Of a stretch of 64,000 nt of DNA, positions 25,245 to 35,574 are shown one piece after another. Within the stretch, counting starts at the first letter, position 1. Every line of letters begins with the position of its first letter. The notes beneath the pieces were generated by a model. The model ran no database searches. It was not told the DNA's origin and saw only the letters and a program-made list of their open reading frames with translations. This DNA is from Vicinamibacterales bacterium (GTDB taxonomy: Bacteria > Acidobacteriota > Vicinamibacteria > Vicinamibacterales > 2-12-FULL-66-21), in the NCBI GenBank assembly GCA_035699745.1, contig DASSPH010000099.1, positions 62,001 through 126,000 on the forward strand. Direction: 5' to 3'. The position numbers and the translations under genes were made by a program.

Positions 25245-26015
25245 TCACCGATCGGTCCAGCGCGGCGCCCGCCTGGCAAGGAAGGCGGCGATGCCTTCGG
25301 CCGCGTCGGCAGTGCCCATCAACTCCCCCAAGTATAGCCGCTCGAGCTCCGGCAGCAGGGCTCCGGCGTGCTGCCGCAACGCGAGTCTGGCGGCGGCCGT
25401 CGTGTGGCGCAGTGCGGACGCGGACCGTGCGCGCAGGTGGCGCTCGAACCAGGCGTCGACATCGGCCGCGACGCGGCCCGGCTCCGACACCTGCTCGACC
25501 AGACCGCCGCGAAACCACTCGTCCGCCGATCGCTCGGCGCCGGTGAGAATCGCGCTGGTGGCGCGCGCGAGCCCGACGCGTGCCGGCAGCAGCGCGGACG
25601 CCGCCGGCGGAAACACGCCGAGCGCGATCTCGGGCAGGCCGAACACCGCGGTCCGCTCGGCGAAGACGAAGTCGCACGCGAGCGCCAGCTCGAAGCCGCC
25701 GCCGAGGCAGCGGCCGCGGACGATGGCCGCCGTGACCGCGGGAAAGTCGAGGAGCGCGAAGAGCAACGCGTGCATCTGCGGCAGCACCCGGTCGATCTCG
25801 CCGGGGGCATGCTCGGGAATGCTGGCGCCGAAGCTGAAGTCCGTGCCTGCCCCTTCGATCGTGATCAGTTTCAGGTGCGGGCTCCCGGCCAGCGAATCCA
25901 GCGCCTGGGTCAGCGCCGCGACCATGTCGGCGGTGATGATGTTCCCTTTCGGGTGCGACAGCCGGAAGGCGGCGCGGGTCTGATCGTCGGTGAGCGAGAC
26001 CTGCAGCGGGGTCAT
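25245..26015 (-). CDS. Enoyl-CoA hydratase family protein, resembling cyclohexadiene-carbonyl-CoA hydratases
   Basis: A 256-aa crotonase-fold enzyme. The oxyanion-hole segments [10 protein letters not shown] and [19 protein letters not shown] are clear, as is the downstream [18 protein letters not shown]. The FSFGASxxEHxP and LPxxHALxxAL wording recalls cyclohexa-1,5-diene-1-carbonyl-CoA hydratases more than ordinary fatty-acid crotonases, but no other aromatic-degradation gene is visible, so the substrate is uncertain. Its start overlaps the stop of the DUF255 gene by 4 bp (ATGA), so the two are translationally coupled. Confidence 0.8.
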   Translation of the reverse strand: MTPLQVSLTDDQTRAAFRLSHPKGNIITADMVAALTQALDSLAGSPHLKLITIEGAGTDFSFGASIPEHAPGEIDRVLPQMHALLFALLDFPAVTAAIVRGRCLGGGFELALACDFVFAERTAVFGLPEIALGVFPPAASALLPARVGLARATSAILTGAERSADEWFRGGLVEQVSEPGRVAADVDAWFERHLRARSASALRHTTAAARLALRQHAGALLPELERLYLGELMGTADAAEGIAAFLARRAPRWTDR

Positions 26016-28150
26016 GCCGTCCGCCGGAGCTGCTCGGCGAGCGCGCCGGAGTCCGACACCGGCTCGCGGCAGGTGAAATCGCGGCAGACGAACGCGGTCG
26101 CGGCTCCCTCGAGCGGGCGCATGGCGGCGACGAACGGCAGCGCGCGCGCGAGCGCCTGCTGCTGCGCCCCCGGCCGCACCGGGATCGTCAGCGCGAACGG
26201 CAGGTAGTGGCGCGCGATCTCGCGCGTCAGATCGCTGCCGTCTTCGCCGACGATCACGATCTGCGTCGCGCCGGCGTGCCACGTCGACAGCCCGGCGAGC
26301 ATCATCGGGATGACGCGGGCCGCGCGTCCGGCGCGTTCGCCGTAGCGCGCCAGCGTGCGCTCCGCCTTCCGCCGCGCCTCCTCGTCGTCCCGCAGATGCG
26401 CGAGCGTGAGCAGGTTGAGCACCGACACGGAGCTGGCGGAGGGCTCGGCGCCGTCGTAGTCCTCTTTCAGCCGCAGCAGCACCGACGGATCGTGTCCGGT
26501 GGTGCTGAACCAGCCGCCTTCCGCGTCATCCCAGAAACGCGCGTCCTGCTGCTCCTGCAGCTCGCGCGCCCAGTCGAGCCACGACGGATCGCCGTCGGTC
26601 TGGAACAGCTCGAGCAGCCCCCAGACGAGCGCCGAATAGTCTTCGGCGTAGCCCTCGATCGAGGCCTCGCCGTCGCGCCAGCGCCGCAGCAGCGTGCCAT
26701 CCGCCGCGCGCCACATCGTTTCGCGAATGAACTGGGCGGCGCGGCGGGCCGCCTCGAGCCATGCGCCGGCGTGCGGACGCTCCGGGAGCACCCGCGCCGC
26801 GCGCGCGCACGCGGCGATCATCATGCCGTTCCACGACGTCAGCACCTTGTCGTCGAGATGGGGACGCGGACGCCGCGCGCGCGCGTCGAACAGCACCTGC
26901 CGCGCGCGGCCGAGGACGTCGACGACCTCCTGCTGCGAGCGCCCCGTCTCGGCGGCGATCTCGTCGATCGACGCCGCGGTGTACAGGATGTTCTGCCCCT
27001 TGAACTCGTCGTGCGGGTCGTTCGGCGCGTTTCCCTCCGGCCTGATGCCGAACCTGCGCCGGACGACGCCGGCGTCGCCGCCGAGGAGCGACGCGATTTC
27101 GGCGTCGCTCCACGCGTAGAACGCCCCTTCCTTCTTCACGCCCGAGTCGGCCGGGGCGGCACCGGCGAGGTCGAGCGGCACGCTGTCGGCGTCTTCGGCC
27201 GAATAGAATCCGCCGCGCGGATCGCGCATGTCGCGCAGCACGTAGGCGAGCGTGTCCTCCGCCACCGCGGCGAACATCTGGTTGCCCGACGCCTGCGCCC
27301 CCTCGAGATATGCCAGGACGAGCTGCGCCTGGTCGTACAGCATCTTCTCGAAGTGCGGCACGCGCCACTCCGCGTCCACGGAGTAACGGTGGAATCCGCC
27401 GCCGACATGGTCGCGCATCCCGCCGGTGGCCATCGCGCGAAGCGTCTCGACCGCCATCGCCAGCGGCACGTCGGCGCCGGTGCGCGCGTGCTCGCGGAGC
27501 AGGAACAGCAGCTCGGACGGACGCGGGAATTTCGGCGCCTCCCCGAACCCGCCGTGGCGGCGATCGAAGGCGGCCTGATACTGCTGGACCGCTTCGGCGA
27601 GCGCGTCCGGCGGGGCCAGCGCCGTTTCCGCATGCGCGCGGCCGTCCGCGCCGGTGACGGCTCTCAGCCGGTCGAACAGTTCCGCGGCGGCGAAGTCCAC
27701 TCTCGCGCGATCGTGCTTCCACACGCGCGAGATCTCGTGCAGCAGATCGAGGAACCCGGGACGCCCCCACTTCGACGCCGGCGGAAAGTACGTGCCGCCG
27801 AAGAACGGCTTGAGATCGGGCGTCAGCATCACCGTCATCGGCCAGCCGCCCGACCCGGTGGTCGACTGCACGAACGACATGTAGACGCGGTCCACGTCCG
27901 GCCGCTCCTCGCGATCGACTTTGATCGAGACGAAGTCGGCGTTCAGCGCGTCGGCCACCTCGCGGTTCTCGAACGATTCGTGTTCCATCACGTGGCACCA
28001 GTGGCACGTCGAGTAGCCGATCGACAGGAAGATCGGTTTGTCTTCGCGGCGCGCCTTCGCGAACGCTTCCTCGCCCCACGGGTACCAGTCGACCGGGTTG
28101 CCCGCGTGCTGCAGCAGGTACGGGCTCCGCTCGCGTGCCAGACGGTTCAT
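26012..28150 (-). CDS. DUF255 thioredoxin-domain protein (YyaL / SPATA20 type)
   Basis: A 712-aa cytoplasmic protein. It starts [30 protein letters not shown] and has the thioredoxin-like CxxC motif in [16 protein letters not shown] near residue 45, followed by an (alpha/alpha)6-barrel region similar to glycoside hydrolases or N-acyl-glucosamine epimerases ([30 protein letters not shown]). The biochemical role is unknown across bacteria; the usual length is about 680-720 aa, so it looks complete. First gene of a three-gene reverse operon. Confidence 0.9.
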   Translation of the reverse strand: MNRLARERSPYLLQHAGNPVDWYPWGEEAFAKARREDKPIFLSIGYSTCHWCHVMEHESFENREVADALNADFVSIKVDREERPDVDRVYMSFVQSTTGSGGWPMTVMLTPDLKPFFGGTYFPPASKWGRPGFLDLLHEISRVWKHDRARVDFAAAELFDRLRAVTGADGRAHAETALAPPDALAEAVQQYQAAFDRRHGGFGEAPKFPRPSELLFLLREHARTGADVPLAMAVETLRAMATGGMRDHVGGGFHRYSVDAEWRVPHFEKMLYDQAQLVLAYLEGAQASGNQMFAAVAEDTLAYVLRDMRDPRGGFYSAEDADSVPLDLAGAAPADSGVKKEGAFYAWSDAEIASLLGGDAGVVRRRFGIRPEGNAPNDPHDEFKGQNILYTAASIDEIAAETGRSQQEVVDVLGRARQVLFDARARRPRPHLDDKVLTSWNGMMIAACARAARVLPERPHAGAWLEAARRAAQFIRETMWRAADGTLLRRWRDGEASIEGYAEDYSALVWGLLELFQTDGDPSWLDWARELQEQQDARFWDDAEGGWFSTTGHDPSVLLRLKEDYDGAEPSASSVSVLNLLTLAHLRDDEEARRKAERTLARYGERAGRAARVIPMMLAGLSTWHAGATQIVIVGEDGSDLTREIARHYLPFALTIPVRPGAQQQALARALPFVAAMRPLEGAATAFVCRDFTCREPVSDSGALAEQLRRTA

Positions 28151-28165
28151 GGCCCCATGCTGACA

Positions 28166-28171
28166 TACAAT
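28166..28171 (+). promoter_or_regulatory. Candidate -10 for the ABC exporter pair
   Basis: TACAAT (5 of 6 to the consensus) lies 9 nt before the ATG at 28181, within the 30-bp gap to the divergent DUF255 gene. No Shine-Dalgarno is visible between them, suggesting a very short or absent leader. Confidence 0.4.
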
Positions 28172-28180
28172 CGCGAAGTC

Positions 28181-28939
28181 ATGGAATTCGCCGTCGAGAC
28201 CCGCGGGCTCTCGCGCACGTTCGGATCGAAGCGCGCGGTGGACGGGATCGACCTGCGGGTGCCGGTGGGCAGCTTCTACGGCTTCCTCGGACCCAACGGC
28301 GCCGGCAAATCGACGACGATCAAGTGCCTCACCGGCCTGCTCCGCCCGTCGGGCGGCGAGATCCGGATCCTCGGTCTCGATCCCGCGGGCGACGCAGTCG
28401 AGATCAAGCGCCGGGTCGGGGTGGTGCCCGAGGATCTCGCGCTCTTCGATCGCCTCACCGCGAGTGAAACGCTCAGCTTCGTCGCGCAGGTGCACGGCAT
28501 GCCCGCCGAGACCTACAAGACCCGCTCGTCCGATCTGCTCTCGCTCATGGATCTGATCGGCGCCGCGACGACGCTGGTCGCCGACTTCTCGCACGGCATG
28601 CGGAAGAAGCTGTCGCTGGCGGCGGCGCTGCTGCCGGCGCCGCGGCTGTTGTTCCTCGACGAGCCGTTCGAGGGGATCGACGCGGTCGCCTCGCGCCAGA
28701 TCAAGGATCTGCTGCACGCCTTCGTCGCCCGCGGCGGCACGGTATTCCTCACCTCCCACATCCTCGAAATCGTCGAGCGGCTCTCGACGCATATCGGCGT
28801 CATCGCCGACGGGCGGCTCGTCGCGCAGGGGCGCATCGACGAGGTGCGTGGCGGTGCCCAGGGCACCGCGACGCTCGAGGAGCTGTTCATCGAGCTCGTC
28901 GGCGGCGAGCGGCCGGCGGCGGAGCTGAACTGGCTCTGA
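28181..28939 (+). CDS. ABC transporter ATP-binding protein
   Basis: A 252-aa ATPase. Walker A is GPNGAGKST (about 39-47), the Q-loop region is [12 protein letters not shown], the signature is FSHGMRKKL (the SHGM variant usual in ABC-2 exporters), Walker B is LLFLDEP, and the switch His is in FLTSHILE. The partner is the downstream membrane protein, whose ATG overlaps this stop by one base. The substrate is unknown. An ATG 24 bp upstream is also in frame. Confidence 0.92.
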   Translation: MEFAVETRGLSRTFGSKRAVDGIDLRVPVGSFYGFLGPNGAGKSTTIKCLTGLLRPSGGEIRILGLDPAGDAVEIKRRVGVVPEDLALFDRLTASETLSFVAQVHGMPAETYKTRSSDLLSLMDLIGAATTLVADFSHGMRKKLSLAAALLPAPRLLFLDEPFEGIDAVASRQIKDLLHAFVARGGTVFLTSHILEIVERLSTHIGVIADGRLVAQGRIDEVRGGAQGTATLEELFIELVGGERPAAELNWL

Positions 28940-30624
28940 TGGGACGCATCTTCCGCGCGTTCCTGTGGATGCGCTTCCGCGTCCTGGTCAACTCGCTGGA
29001 GCGCACCGGCGCGCGCGACACGCTCGAGCGCTTCTCGGTCGCCACCGAGAAGCTCGGGCCGATCATGGCGATGGTGCTGCTCATCCCGACCAGCATCTTC
29101 CTCCTCATCCTCGGCATGACCGCCGGGTTCGGTCTCGCCACCGGCGACTGGCTGGTGACGATGGAGCTGATTCGCTACTTCCTGCTCCTGGCGCTGGCGC
29201 TCACGCTCATCGGCCCGATCGTCCTGCCGACGCGCGACAGCGGCAGCGTCATCCGCCTGCTGCTCCTGCCGATTCCGCGGCTCGGGCTCTACATCGGCCA
29301 GATGGGCGGCGCCATCGCCGACCCGTGGATCGTGCTGATCGTTCCGGTCGTGATCGGCGTGCCGATCGGGCTCGCGGTCGGGTTGAAGTTCGCCGCCGCC
29401 GCCATCGCGCTGCTCGCCGGCGTGGCGTTCATGCTCTTCGTGATGGGGCTCACCTCGCTCGCCTCGTCGTTCGTGCACCTGCTGCTGCGCGATCGCCGCC
29501 GCGGCGACATCGTCATGCTGGTCGTGGTGCTGATCATTCCGCTGATCGCGATGGCGCCGCAGTTCCTCCTGCGCCAGGAGCGCGAAGGCGGGCGGCGGTT
29601 GACGCGGGCCGAGCGCGCCGCGCTGCCGCCGACGCGGCTGGAGCGCCTCGCCGTCCGATCGCTGCCCTACATTCCCTCCGAGATGTACCGCCACGCCACC
29701 GTCGGCGGCACGCGCTCGCCGCTGGAGGGATTTCCGCCGCTGGCGTCGCTCGTGCTGATCGCGTTCGGGGTGCAGGCGGCGGGGTTCGTCGCCTACCGGC
29801 GCGTGCTCGACATGCCCGTCTCGCTCGGCGCGCGCCGCGCGGGATCGTTCGGCGGCTTGTGGGATCGCGTCGTCCCGGGGCTGAGCCCCGGCGCGTCCGC
29901 GGTGGCGATGACGCAGCTGCGGCTGGCGCTGCGGACGCCGCGCGGACGGGCGTCGATCGGATCGGCGCTGCTCATGCCGCTGCTGCTCGGCGGCCTCGCG
30001 TATCGCAGCGGCCGCATGCCGCTCCCCGGCCTCGACGGGCAGAACGGGCTGGGTCTCGCGGCCTTCGGCACGTTCGCGTCGCTGCTGGCGCTCATCCCGC
30101 TGGCGATGAATCAGTTCGCGATCGACAAGGCGGGATTCACGCGCCAGATGCTGCTGCCGCTGAGCGTCCACGAGCTGCTGCTCGGGAAAGCGGTGGGCAA
30201 CGGGCTCACGGCAGCGATTCCCGGCGTCTTCTGCCTGCTCATTCCGGCGCTGATGTTCTCGCCGGGACCGCTCGGGCCATGGGCGGCGCTCGTGCTGGCG
30301 GTGATCGCCACGTACGCGCTGATCGCCCCGGCGGCCGCGGCGCTCTCCGCCGTGTTTCCCAAGACCGTCGACCTGAACAGCATCGGCAACAGCAGCAATG
30401 CCCATCAGGCGGCGGGCCTGCTCGGCATGCTGGCGTTCGCCGCCGCGATCGCCCCACCGGCGCTCTTCACCGTCCTCGCGCTGCGGCTCATGCAGCGGCC
30501 GGATCTCGTGCCGCTGCTCATGCTCGGCTGGTGCGTGCTCGCGCTGTGCGTCAGCTATCTGCTCTTCATCCCGGTGCGCCGCCTCGTCGAGAGCCGGCGC
30601 GAGACGCTCGCGCAGTACTACTGA
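28939..30624 (+). CDS. ABC-2-like exporter membrane subunit
   Basis: A 561-aa polytopic protein with about twelve hydrophobic helices in two sets, separated by a polar loop ([20 protein letters not shown] to about 260). It begins [24 protein letters not shown], a pattern of large ABC exporter permeases paired with ATPases of the previous type. One-base overlap (TGATG) with the ATPase gene implies coupled translation and a joint complex in the inner membrane. Substrate unknown. Confidence 0.82.
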   Translation: MGRIFRAFLWMRFRVLVNSLERTGARDTLERFSVATEKLGPIMAMVLLIPTSIFLLILGMTAGFGLATGDWLVTMELIRYFLLLALALTLIGPIVLPTRDSGSVIRLLLLPIPRLGLYIGQMGGAIADPWIVLIVPVVIGVPIGLAVGLKFAAAAIALLAGVAFMLFVMGLTSLASSFVHLLLRDRRRGDIVMLVVVLIIPLIAMAPQFLLRQEREGGRRLTRAERAALPPTRLERLAVRSLPYIPSEMYRHATVGGTRSPLEGFPPLASLVLIAFGVQAAGFVAYRRVLDMPVSLGARRAGSFGGLWDRVVPGLSPGASAVAMTQLRLALRTPRGRASIGSALLMPLLLGGLAYRSGRMPLPGLDGQNGLGLAAFGTFASLLALIPLAMNQFAIDKAGFTRQMLLPLSVHELLLGKAVGNGLTAAIPGVFCLLIPALMFSPGPLGPWAALVLAVIATYALIAPAAAALSAVFPKTVDLNSIGNSSNAHQAAGLLGMLAFAAAIAPPALFTVLALRLMQRPDLVPLLMLGWCVLALCVSYLLFIPVRRLVESRRETLAQYY

Positions 30625-30653
30625 TCGGCACAGCCGTTGCTCGATCGGGCAGC

Positions 30654-32030
30654 GTGCCGCGCGCCAAGTCTCTCGAGCGCCTCATGCACGGGACCTTCGG
30701 ACTCTCCGAGTTCCGTCCCGGGCAGCGCGAAGTCATCCAGTCGATCGTTGCCGGCCGCGACACCGTCGCCATCATGCCGACCGGCGCCGGCAAGTCCCTC
30801 TGCTACCAGCTTCCGGCGCTTCACCTGCCCGGCACGACGATCGTCGTGTCGCCGCTCATCGCGCTGATGAAGGATCAGGCCGACAAGCTCGCCGAGCTGA
30901 ACGTCCGCGCGCGGGCCGTGAACTCGACGGTTCCCGCCGCCGACGTGGAAGCGATCCTCGAGGAGATTCGCGGCGGCGGCGTCGACTTCGTGTTCGCCAC
31001 CCCGGAGCGGCTCGAGGATCCATCGTTTCTCGAGACGCTGCGCGCGACGCAGGTGGATCTGTTCGTCGTCGACGAAGCGCATTGCCTGTCCGAGTGGGGG
31101 CACGACTTCCGCCCCGCGTTCCTGTCGCTCGGCGCGGCCATCACGCGGCTGAAGCATCCGCCGGTCCTGGCCTTGACGGCGACCGCGACGCACCGGGTGA
31201 TCGACGATATCGCGCGCCAGCTGCGGCTGCGACGTCCGGCGATCATCAACCTCGGTGTGTACCGCGAGAACCTGCGCTACTCGGTCGAGCACACCGCGTC
31301 GGACATCAAGAAGCAGCAGACGCTCGTGAACCTGTTGAGATCGCTGGACGGCAGCGGCATCGTCTATGTCGCCACGGTGAAGCACTGCGAGGAGGCCGCG
31401 CGGCTGCTGGCGGCGGAAGGGCTGGCGGTCGAGCAGTATCACGGCCGCCTCGCGGCCCGGACGCGCCACGACACGCAGGACCGCTTCATGGCCGGCGACC
31501 TGAAAGCGATCGTCGCCACCAACGCGTTCGGCATGGGGATCGACAAACCGGAGATCCGGTTCGTGGTGCACTACGACATGCCGGGCTCGCTCGAGTCGTA
31601 CTACCAGGAGTCCGGACGCGCCGGACGCGACGGCGATCCCGCCTCGTGCGTGCTGCTCTACAAGGTCGAGGACCGCCGCACGCACCAGTTCTTCAACGGC
31701 GGCAAGTATCCCGGCCGCGATGCCGTCGCGGCCGTCTGCGCGGCGGGGGACGCGGACGAGGTGGCCGGCGTCCCCAGGACAAAGGTGCGCTCGATCCGGG
31801 CCATGGCGAGGGAACTCGGTACTGCTGACGTGGACGCCATCGCCGCCGAGTATCTCGCGCGGCAGGACGCCGATCGGAACAAGCTGGAACGCATGGCCCG
31901 ATACGCACAGAGTGCGGCCTGCCGGTGGAAGCTCCTGCTGGAGAACTTCGCCGAGGCGGACGGGTTCGACCGCTGCGGCACCTGCGACAACTGCGTCACG
32001 CCGCTCGACGAACGTCTCAAAGCCTCCTAG
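30654..32030 (+). CDS. recQ: RecQ-family ATP-dependent DNA helicase (short form)
   Basis: A 458-aa 3'-5' helicase. Visible motifs are FRPGQREVI (motif 0), MPTGAGKSLCYQ (I), VVSPLIALMKDQ (Ia), VVDEAHCLSEWGHDFRP (II plus aromatic loop), LALTATA (III), YHGRLAARTR (IV), ATNAFGMGIDKP (V) and YYQESGRAGRDG (VI). The zinc-binding Cys set is in ACRWKLLLENF...RCGTCDNC. It ends there, without the winged-helix and HRDC domains of full RecQ. The GTG at 30654 was chosen; ATG 30684 would remove part of the first helix. Confidence 0.93.
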   Translation: MPRAKSLERLMHGTFGLSEFRPGQREVIQSIVAGRDTVAIMPTGAGKSLCYQLPALHLPGTTIVVSPLIALMKDQADKLAELNVRARAVNSTVPAADVEAILEEIRGGGVDFVFATPERLEDPSFLETLRATQVDLFVVDEAHCLSEWGHDFRPAFLSLGAAITRLKHPPVLALTATATHRVIDDIARQLRLRRPAIINLGVYRENLRYSVEHTASDIKKQQTLVNLLRSLDGSGIVYVATVKHCEEAARLLAAEGLAVEQYHGRLAARTRHDTQDRFMAGDLKAIVATNAFGMGIDKPEIRFVVHYDMPGSLESYYQESGRAGRDGDPASCVLLYKVEDRRTHQFFNGGKYPGRDAVAAVCAAGDADEVAGVPRTKVRSIRAMARELGTADVDAIAAEYLARQDADRNKLERMARYAQSAACRWKLLLENFAEADGFDRCGTCDNCVTPLDERLKAS

Positions 32031-32328
32031 CCGAGAGGTTGAGGTAGATCGGGACTCACGTGTGGAGCCGGCTACCCATCAGAGAGTCAGCCGCGTGCTA
32101 TTGACGAGGCTGTACTCCCGATTCCGCCGCATTTCCCCGCGTTTCGACTTGGCATTCCGAATGCTCTATAGAACAGCGTCCGGTCGTCACAAGCGGCCGG
32201 GCCCGCCGCCCAGGTGTTCCGCCGGGGCAACCACCTCGCCAACAACTGCCTGCCACAAGGCTGCAGGGAGCGTCTTCGGACCTCCCTGTCCTGCCGTACG
32301 GAGCCTGTTTTGCTACGGCTGGTGAGCG
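32031..32328. promoter_or_regulatory. 298-bp intergenic region with a palindromic, sigma-54-like site at 32150-32165
   Basis: No gene seen. At 32150 the plus strand reads TGGCATTCCGAATGCT: GG and GC are 10 bp apart as in a -24/-12 sigma-54 promoter, and the centre GCATTC-N-GAATGC is a perfect inverted repeat that could instead be an operator. It lies about 165 bp before the FAD-Rieske gene. The nearby TTGGCA and TATAGA are only 12 bp apart, too close for sigma-70. Confidence 0.35.
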
Positions 32329-33861
32329 ATGCCCAAGAGCACGTCCCTGTGGATAGAGACCAGCCATCGTCCGTCCACGTCGCCGCTGACGCGCGACGCG
32401 AACGCCGACGTCTGCATCGTCGGCGCCGGCATCGCCGGGCTGACGACGGCGTACCTGCTCGCGCGCGAGGGGGCGTCGGTGGTGGTGATCGACGCGGGCG
32501 CGGTGGGCAACGGCCAGACCGCGGTGACGACCGCGCACCTCTCGTCGGTGATCGACGACACCTTCAAGGAGATGCTGCGGCTGCACGGTCCCGACGGCGC
32601 GCGGCTCGCCTGCGAGAGCCACGCCAGCGCCATCGACGCGATCCAGCGCATCTGCGTCGACGAGCACGTCGACTGCCGCTTCGAGCGTCTCGACGGCTAT
32701 CTGTTCCTCGGCCGCGAGGACAAGGAATCGACGCTCGACGAGGAGCTCGAAGCGGCGCGGACCGCGGGGGCCCGCGTCACCCGGCTGCCGCACGCGCCGG
32801 TGACGGGCTTCGACAGCGGCCCCTGCCTGCGCTTCGCCGCGCAGGGACAGTTCCATCCGCTCGAGTACCTCAACGGCCTCGCCACGGCCGTGCAGCGGCG
32901 CGGCGGGCAGATCCATTCGGAGTCGGCGGCGCGTGAGGTGATCGGCGGCGAGCGCGCCTGCGTCAGGACGGCGGCGGGTCACGCGGTCCGGGCGGCGTCG
33001 ATCGTGATCGCGACGAACTCGCCGTTCAACGATCTCGTCGCCATCCACACCAAGCAGGCGCCGTATCACACCTACGCCGTCGGCGCGCGCGTGAAACCCG
33101 GGACGGTGACGCCGGCGCTGTACTGGGATACCGAGGATCCCTATCATTACGTCCGCCTGCACCGCACCAGCAACGCCGAGCTGGGCGGCGACAACAGCGA
33201 GCCGGTGGACATCCTGATCGTCGGCGGCGAGGATCACAAGGCCGGGCAGGCGCAGGATGCCGACGCGCGGTTCGCCGCCCTCGAGAGCTGGATGCGCGAG
33301 CGCTTCCCATCCGCCGGCACGGTGGAATTCCGCTGGTCCGGCCAGGTGATGGAGACCGTGGACGGCCTCGGCTACATCGGCCGCAATCCGCTCGACGCGG
33401 ACAATGTCTACGTCATCACCGGCGATTCCGGCATGGGGATGACGCACGGCACGATCGGCGGCATGCTGATCGCCGATCTGATCCTCCGGCGCGAGAACCC
33501 GTGGACCGAGCTCTACGATCCCGCGCGCGTGCGCACCGGTGCCGTGGTCGAGTGGGTGAAGGAGAACCTCAACGTCGCGCTCCAGTACAAGGCCTGGCTC
33601 ACGCCCGGCGACGTGCCCTCGGTCGATCAGATCACGCCGAACAACGGCGCGGTGATCGTCGAATCGGGGCGGAAGCTGGCGGTGTACCGCGACGAACGCG
33701 GCACGCTGCACCGCCGTTCCGCCGTCTGCCCCCATCTCGGCTGCATCGTCGCCTGGAACCCGGCGGCCTCGAGCTGGGACTGCCCGTGCCATGGATCGCG
33801 GTTCGACAAGTTCGGCGGCGTGTTCAACGGACCATCGCCGCGCGATCTCGATCCCGCCTAG
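32329..33861 (+). CDS. FAD-dependent oxidoreductase with C-terminal Rieske domain
   Basis: A 510-aa protein. The N-terminal DAO-type FAD domain begins DVCIVGAGIAGLTTAYLLAREG (GxGxxG dinucleotide fold near 31-36). The C-terminal Rieske [2Fe-2S] ligands are CPHLGC and CPCHGSRFD (about residues 470-500). This architecture is known from stress-linked oxidoreductases whose substrates are mostly unknown. The last codons overlap the stop of the convergent M48 protease gene by 4 bp. A sigma-54-like site lies upstream. Confidence 0.9.
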   Translation: MPKSTSLWIETSHRPSTSPLTRDANADVCIVGAGIAGLTTAYLLAREGASVVVIDAGAVGNGQTAVTTAHLSSVIDDTFKEMLRLHGPDGARLACESHASAIDAIQRICVDEHVDCRFERLDGYLFLGREDKESTLDEELEAARTAGARVTRLPHAPVTGFDSGPCLRFAAQGQFHPLEYLNGLATAVQRRGGQIHSESAAREVIGGERACVRTAAGHAVRAASIVIATNSPFNDLVAIHTKQAPYHTYAVGARVKPGTVTPALYWDTEDPYHYVRLHRTSNAELGGDNSEPVDILIVGGEDHKAGQAQDADARFAALESWMRERFPSAGTVEFRWSGQVMETVDGLGYIGRNPLDADNVYVITGDSGMGMTHGTIGGMLIADLILRRENPWTELYDPARVRTGAVVEWVKENLNVALQYKAWLTPGDVPSVDQITPNNGAVIVESGRKLAVYRDERGTLHRRSAVCPHLGCIVAWNPAASSWDCPCHGSRFDKFGGVFNGPSPRDLDPA

Positions 33862-34649
33862 CGCGGCATGCGCGGCGCCGGCGGCATTCTGCCGAGCGTG
33901 GCGCGGACGCGTTGAAACGCGGCGCTGTCGCGGCGGCCGCCCCGCTTCACGCGCGCGAGCTGCGCCCGCAACTGCTGGACGCGCTCGGCCGGCGACGGGT
34001 GCGTCGAGAGGAAGACTTCCACCGAGCTCGGATCGCGTCCGCCCTGTTCCCGGAGGATCTCCATGAACTCGAGGAGTCCGCGCGGGTCCCACCCGGCGCG
34101 GCGGAGGATGTCGACCCCCGCCTTGTCGGCGTCACGCTCGTCGTCCCGGCTGAACTTCATCAGGTAGCCGCCGGCGATCACCTGCGCGCCGGTCTGCGCG
34201 GTCCGCGCGCCGCCGGTGTTGCCGAGCACCGCGCCGAGCAGGCCGAGGAGGCCGTTGGCGATCATCCCCTTCGAGATCTGCTGCGCCGCATGCCGGCGCG
34301 CGACGTGCGCGATCTCGTGCGCGAGGACACCCGCCAGCTGCGACTCGTTCCGCGCCGCCTGCAGGACGCCGCGATGCACCCAGACCGGTCCGCCGGGAAG
34401 GGCGAACGCGTTCAAGTCGCGGTAGTTGGCGACGGAAAAGCCGTAGGGATACTTCGGCCCGCCCGCCCTGGCGGCGAGCTGCCGGCCGAGCGAACTGACG
34501 TACGACGCGGTGCTGCCCTGGACCTGCGGCGTGGAGGCGCGGACCTGCTTCTGCGCCTCGCGTCCCAGCTTGATCTCGTCGGCGACGGAGATCAGCGTGA
34601 TCGCGGACGCCGGCAGCACCGCGAGCACCAGCCACATCATGCGAACCAT
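33858..34649 (-). CDS. M48-family metalloprotease (periplasmic or membrane-associated)
   Basis: A 263-aa zinc protease. The N-terminal hydrophobic stretch (MVRMMWLVLAVLPASAITLIS) is a signal or anchor. Catalytic HEIAHVARRHA is at about 110-120, the third ligand Glu in SRDDERDADKAG, and STHPSPAERV is a family element near the end. Related BepA/LoiP enzymes degrade misassembled outer-membrane proteins. A start is placed before the hydrophobic stretch with GAGGG upstream. The next reverse gene (YihY) ends 11 bp before it, so they are likely cotranscribed. Confidence 0.9.
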   Translation of the reverse strand: MVRMMWLVLAVLPASAITLISVADEIKLGREAQKQVRASTPQVQGSTASYVSSLGRQLAARAGGPKYPYGFSVANYRDLNAFALPGGPVWVHRGVLQAARNESQLAGVLAHEIAHVARRHAAQQISKGMIANGLLGLLGAVLGNTGGARTAQTGAQVIAGGYLMKFSRDDERDADKAGVDILRRAGWDPRGLLEFMEILREQGGRDPSSVEVFLSTHPSPAERVQQLRAQLARVKRGGRRDSAAFQRVRATLGRMPPAPRMPR

Positions 34650-34659
34650 GGAACCCTCG

Positions 34660-35562
34660 TCACACGCGTGGCGCCGGAGCCGCCGGAATCTCGTCGGGAC
34701 GGTGGCGCCGCAGCCGCGCGTTGGCCGCCGTCACTTCGACGCCGTAGAGCAGCAGTACCGCCGAGATGTAAATCCATACGAGGAACACCACGACTGCCGC
34801 GATCGATCCATGGAGCCGGTTGAACCGCGCCATGTCGTGGACGTACCAGGAGAAGCCGGACAGCGCCCCGCGCCACAGCAAGCCGGTGACGACGGCGCCG
34901 ACCCACACGTCGCGGAAGCGGACCTTTGCGTTCGGCACGAAGTAGAAGATCAAGCCGACGACGAGGATGAAGACGACGGTCGTCGCCCACCGCACGGCGA
35001 AGTGGTGCAGCACCGACAGTTGCGGCGCGCGGGCGGCGACGACGGCAAACCACCGCGCTTCGACGACGTTGACGGCGCTCACCAGCAGCAGGCCGATCAG
35101 GAGCAGGAGGCTGGCGGCGACGAGCATCACGAACGAGATCAACTTGTGCTTGAGATAGCTGGGCTGCTTCTCGACGCCCCACGCGTGGTTGACCGCGGAG
35201 GTGATGGCGCCGAACACGCCCATCGCCGCCCAGATCATGAGCAGGGTGCCGGCGATGCCCAGCCGCACGGTGTTCTGCTGCATCGCGTCGAGCTGCTGCG
35301 TGACGAACTCGAACTGCCGCGGGAAGTAGCGCAGGACGAACTCGAAGATCCCGGCGCGGTCCGCCGGATCCGAGGTGACGCTGCCGAGCACCGAGAATGC
35401 GAGCAGGAAGAAGGGGAAGAGGGAGAGCAGCGTGTAGTACGCGATCGAGGAAGCGAACGTCAGGTCTTCGCTGTTGTACACCCCGACGACGCCACGCCAG
35501 ATGGCGAGCAGGGTCAGGCGGATCTCCGCGTACAAGCGGAGAACCGCGCGGCGCGCGATCAC
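34660..35562 (-). CDS. YihY/BrkB-family membrane protein
   Basis: A 300-aa polytopic protein with six helices. Family elements are LTFASSIAYYTLLSLFPFFLL (near 30-50), GVFGAITSAVNHAWGVE and the end 'RLHGSIAAVVVFLVWIYISAVLLLYGVEV'. Function is unknown despite old RNase BN and virulence labels. The start is GTG at 35562, preceded by TAGAAT exactly 6 nt upstream, identical in hexamer and spacing to the site before 14142, so leaderless transcription is likely. Confidence 0.9.
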   Translation of the reverse strand: MIARRAVLRLYAEIRLTLLAIWRGVVGVYNSEDLTFASSIAYYTLLSLFPFFLLAFSVLGSVTSDPADRAGIFEFVLRYFPRQFEFVTQQLDAMQQNTVRLGIAGTLLMIWAAMGVFGAITSAVNHAWGVEKQPSYLKHKLISFVMLVAASLLLLIGLLLVSAVNVVEARWFAVVAARAPQLSVLHHFAVRWATTVVFILVVGLIFYFVPNAKVRFRDVWVGAVVTGLLWRGALSGFSWYVHDMARFNRLHGSIAAVVVFLVWIYISAVLLLYGVEVTAANARLRRHRPDEIPAAPAPRV

Positions 35563-35568
35563 GCCGCC

Positions 35569-35574
35569 ATTCTA
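35569..35574 (-). promoter_or_regulatory. Candidate -10 of a leaderless promoter (YihY gene)
   Basis: TAGAAT on the minus strand lies 6 nt before the GTG at 35562. It also overlaps the stop codon of the upstream 80-aa gene, so YihY can have its own promoter despite the 9-bp gap between the two genes. Confidence 0.45.

Noticed and set aside
32149-32172. Sigma-70 promoter TTGGCA...TATAGA
   Set aside because: The spacer is only 12 bp.
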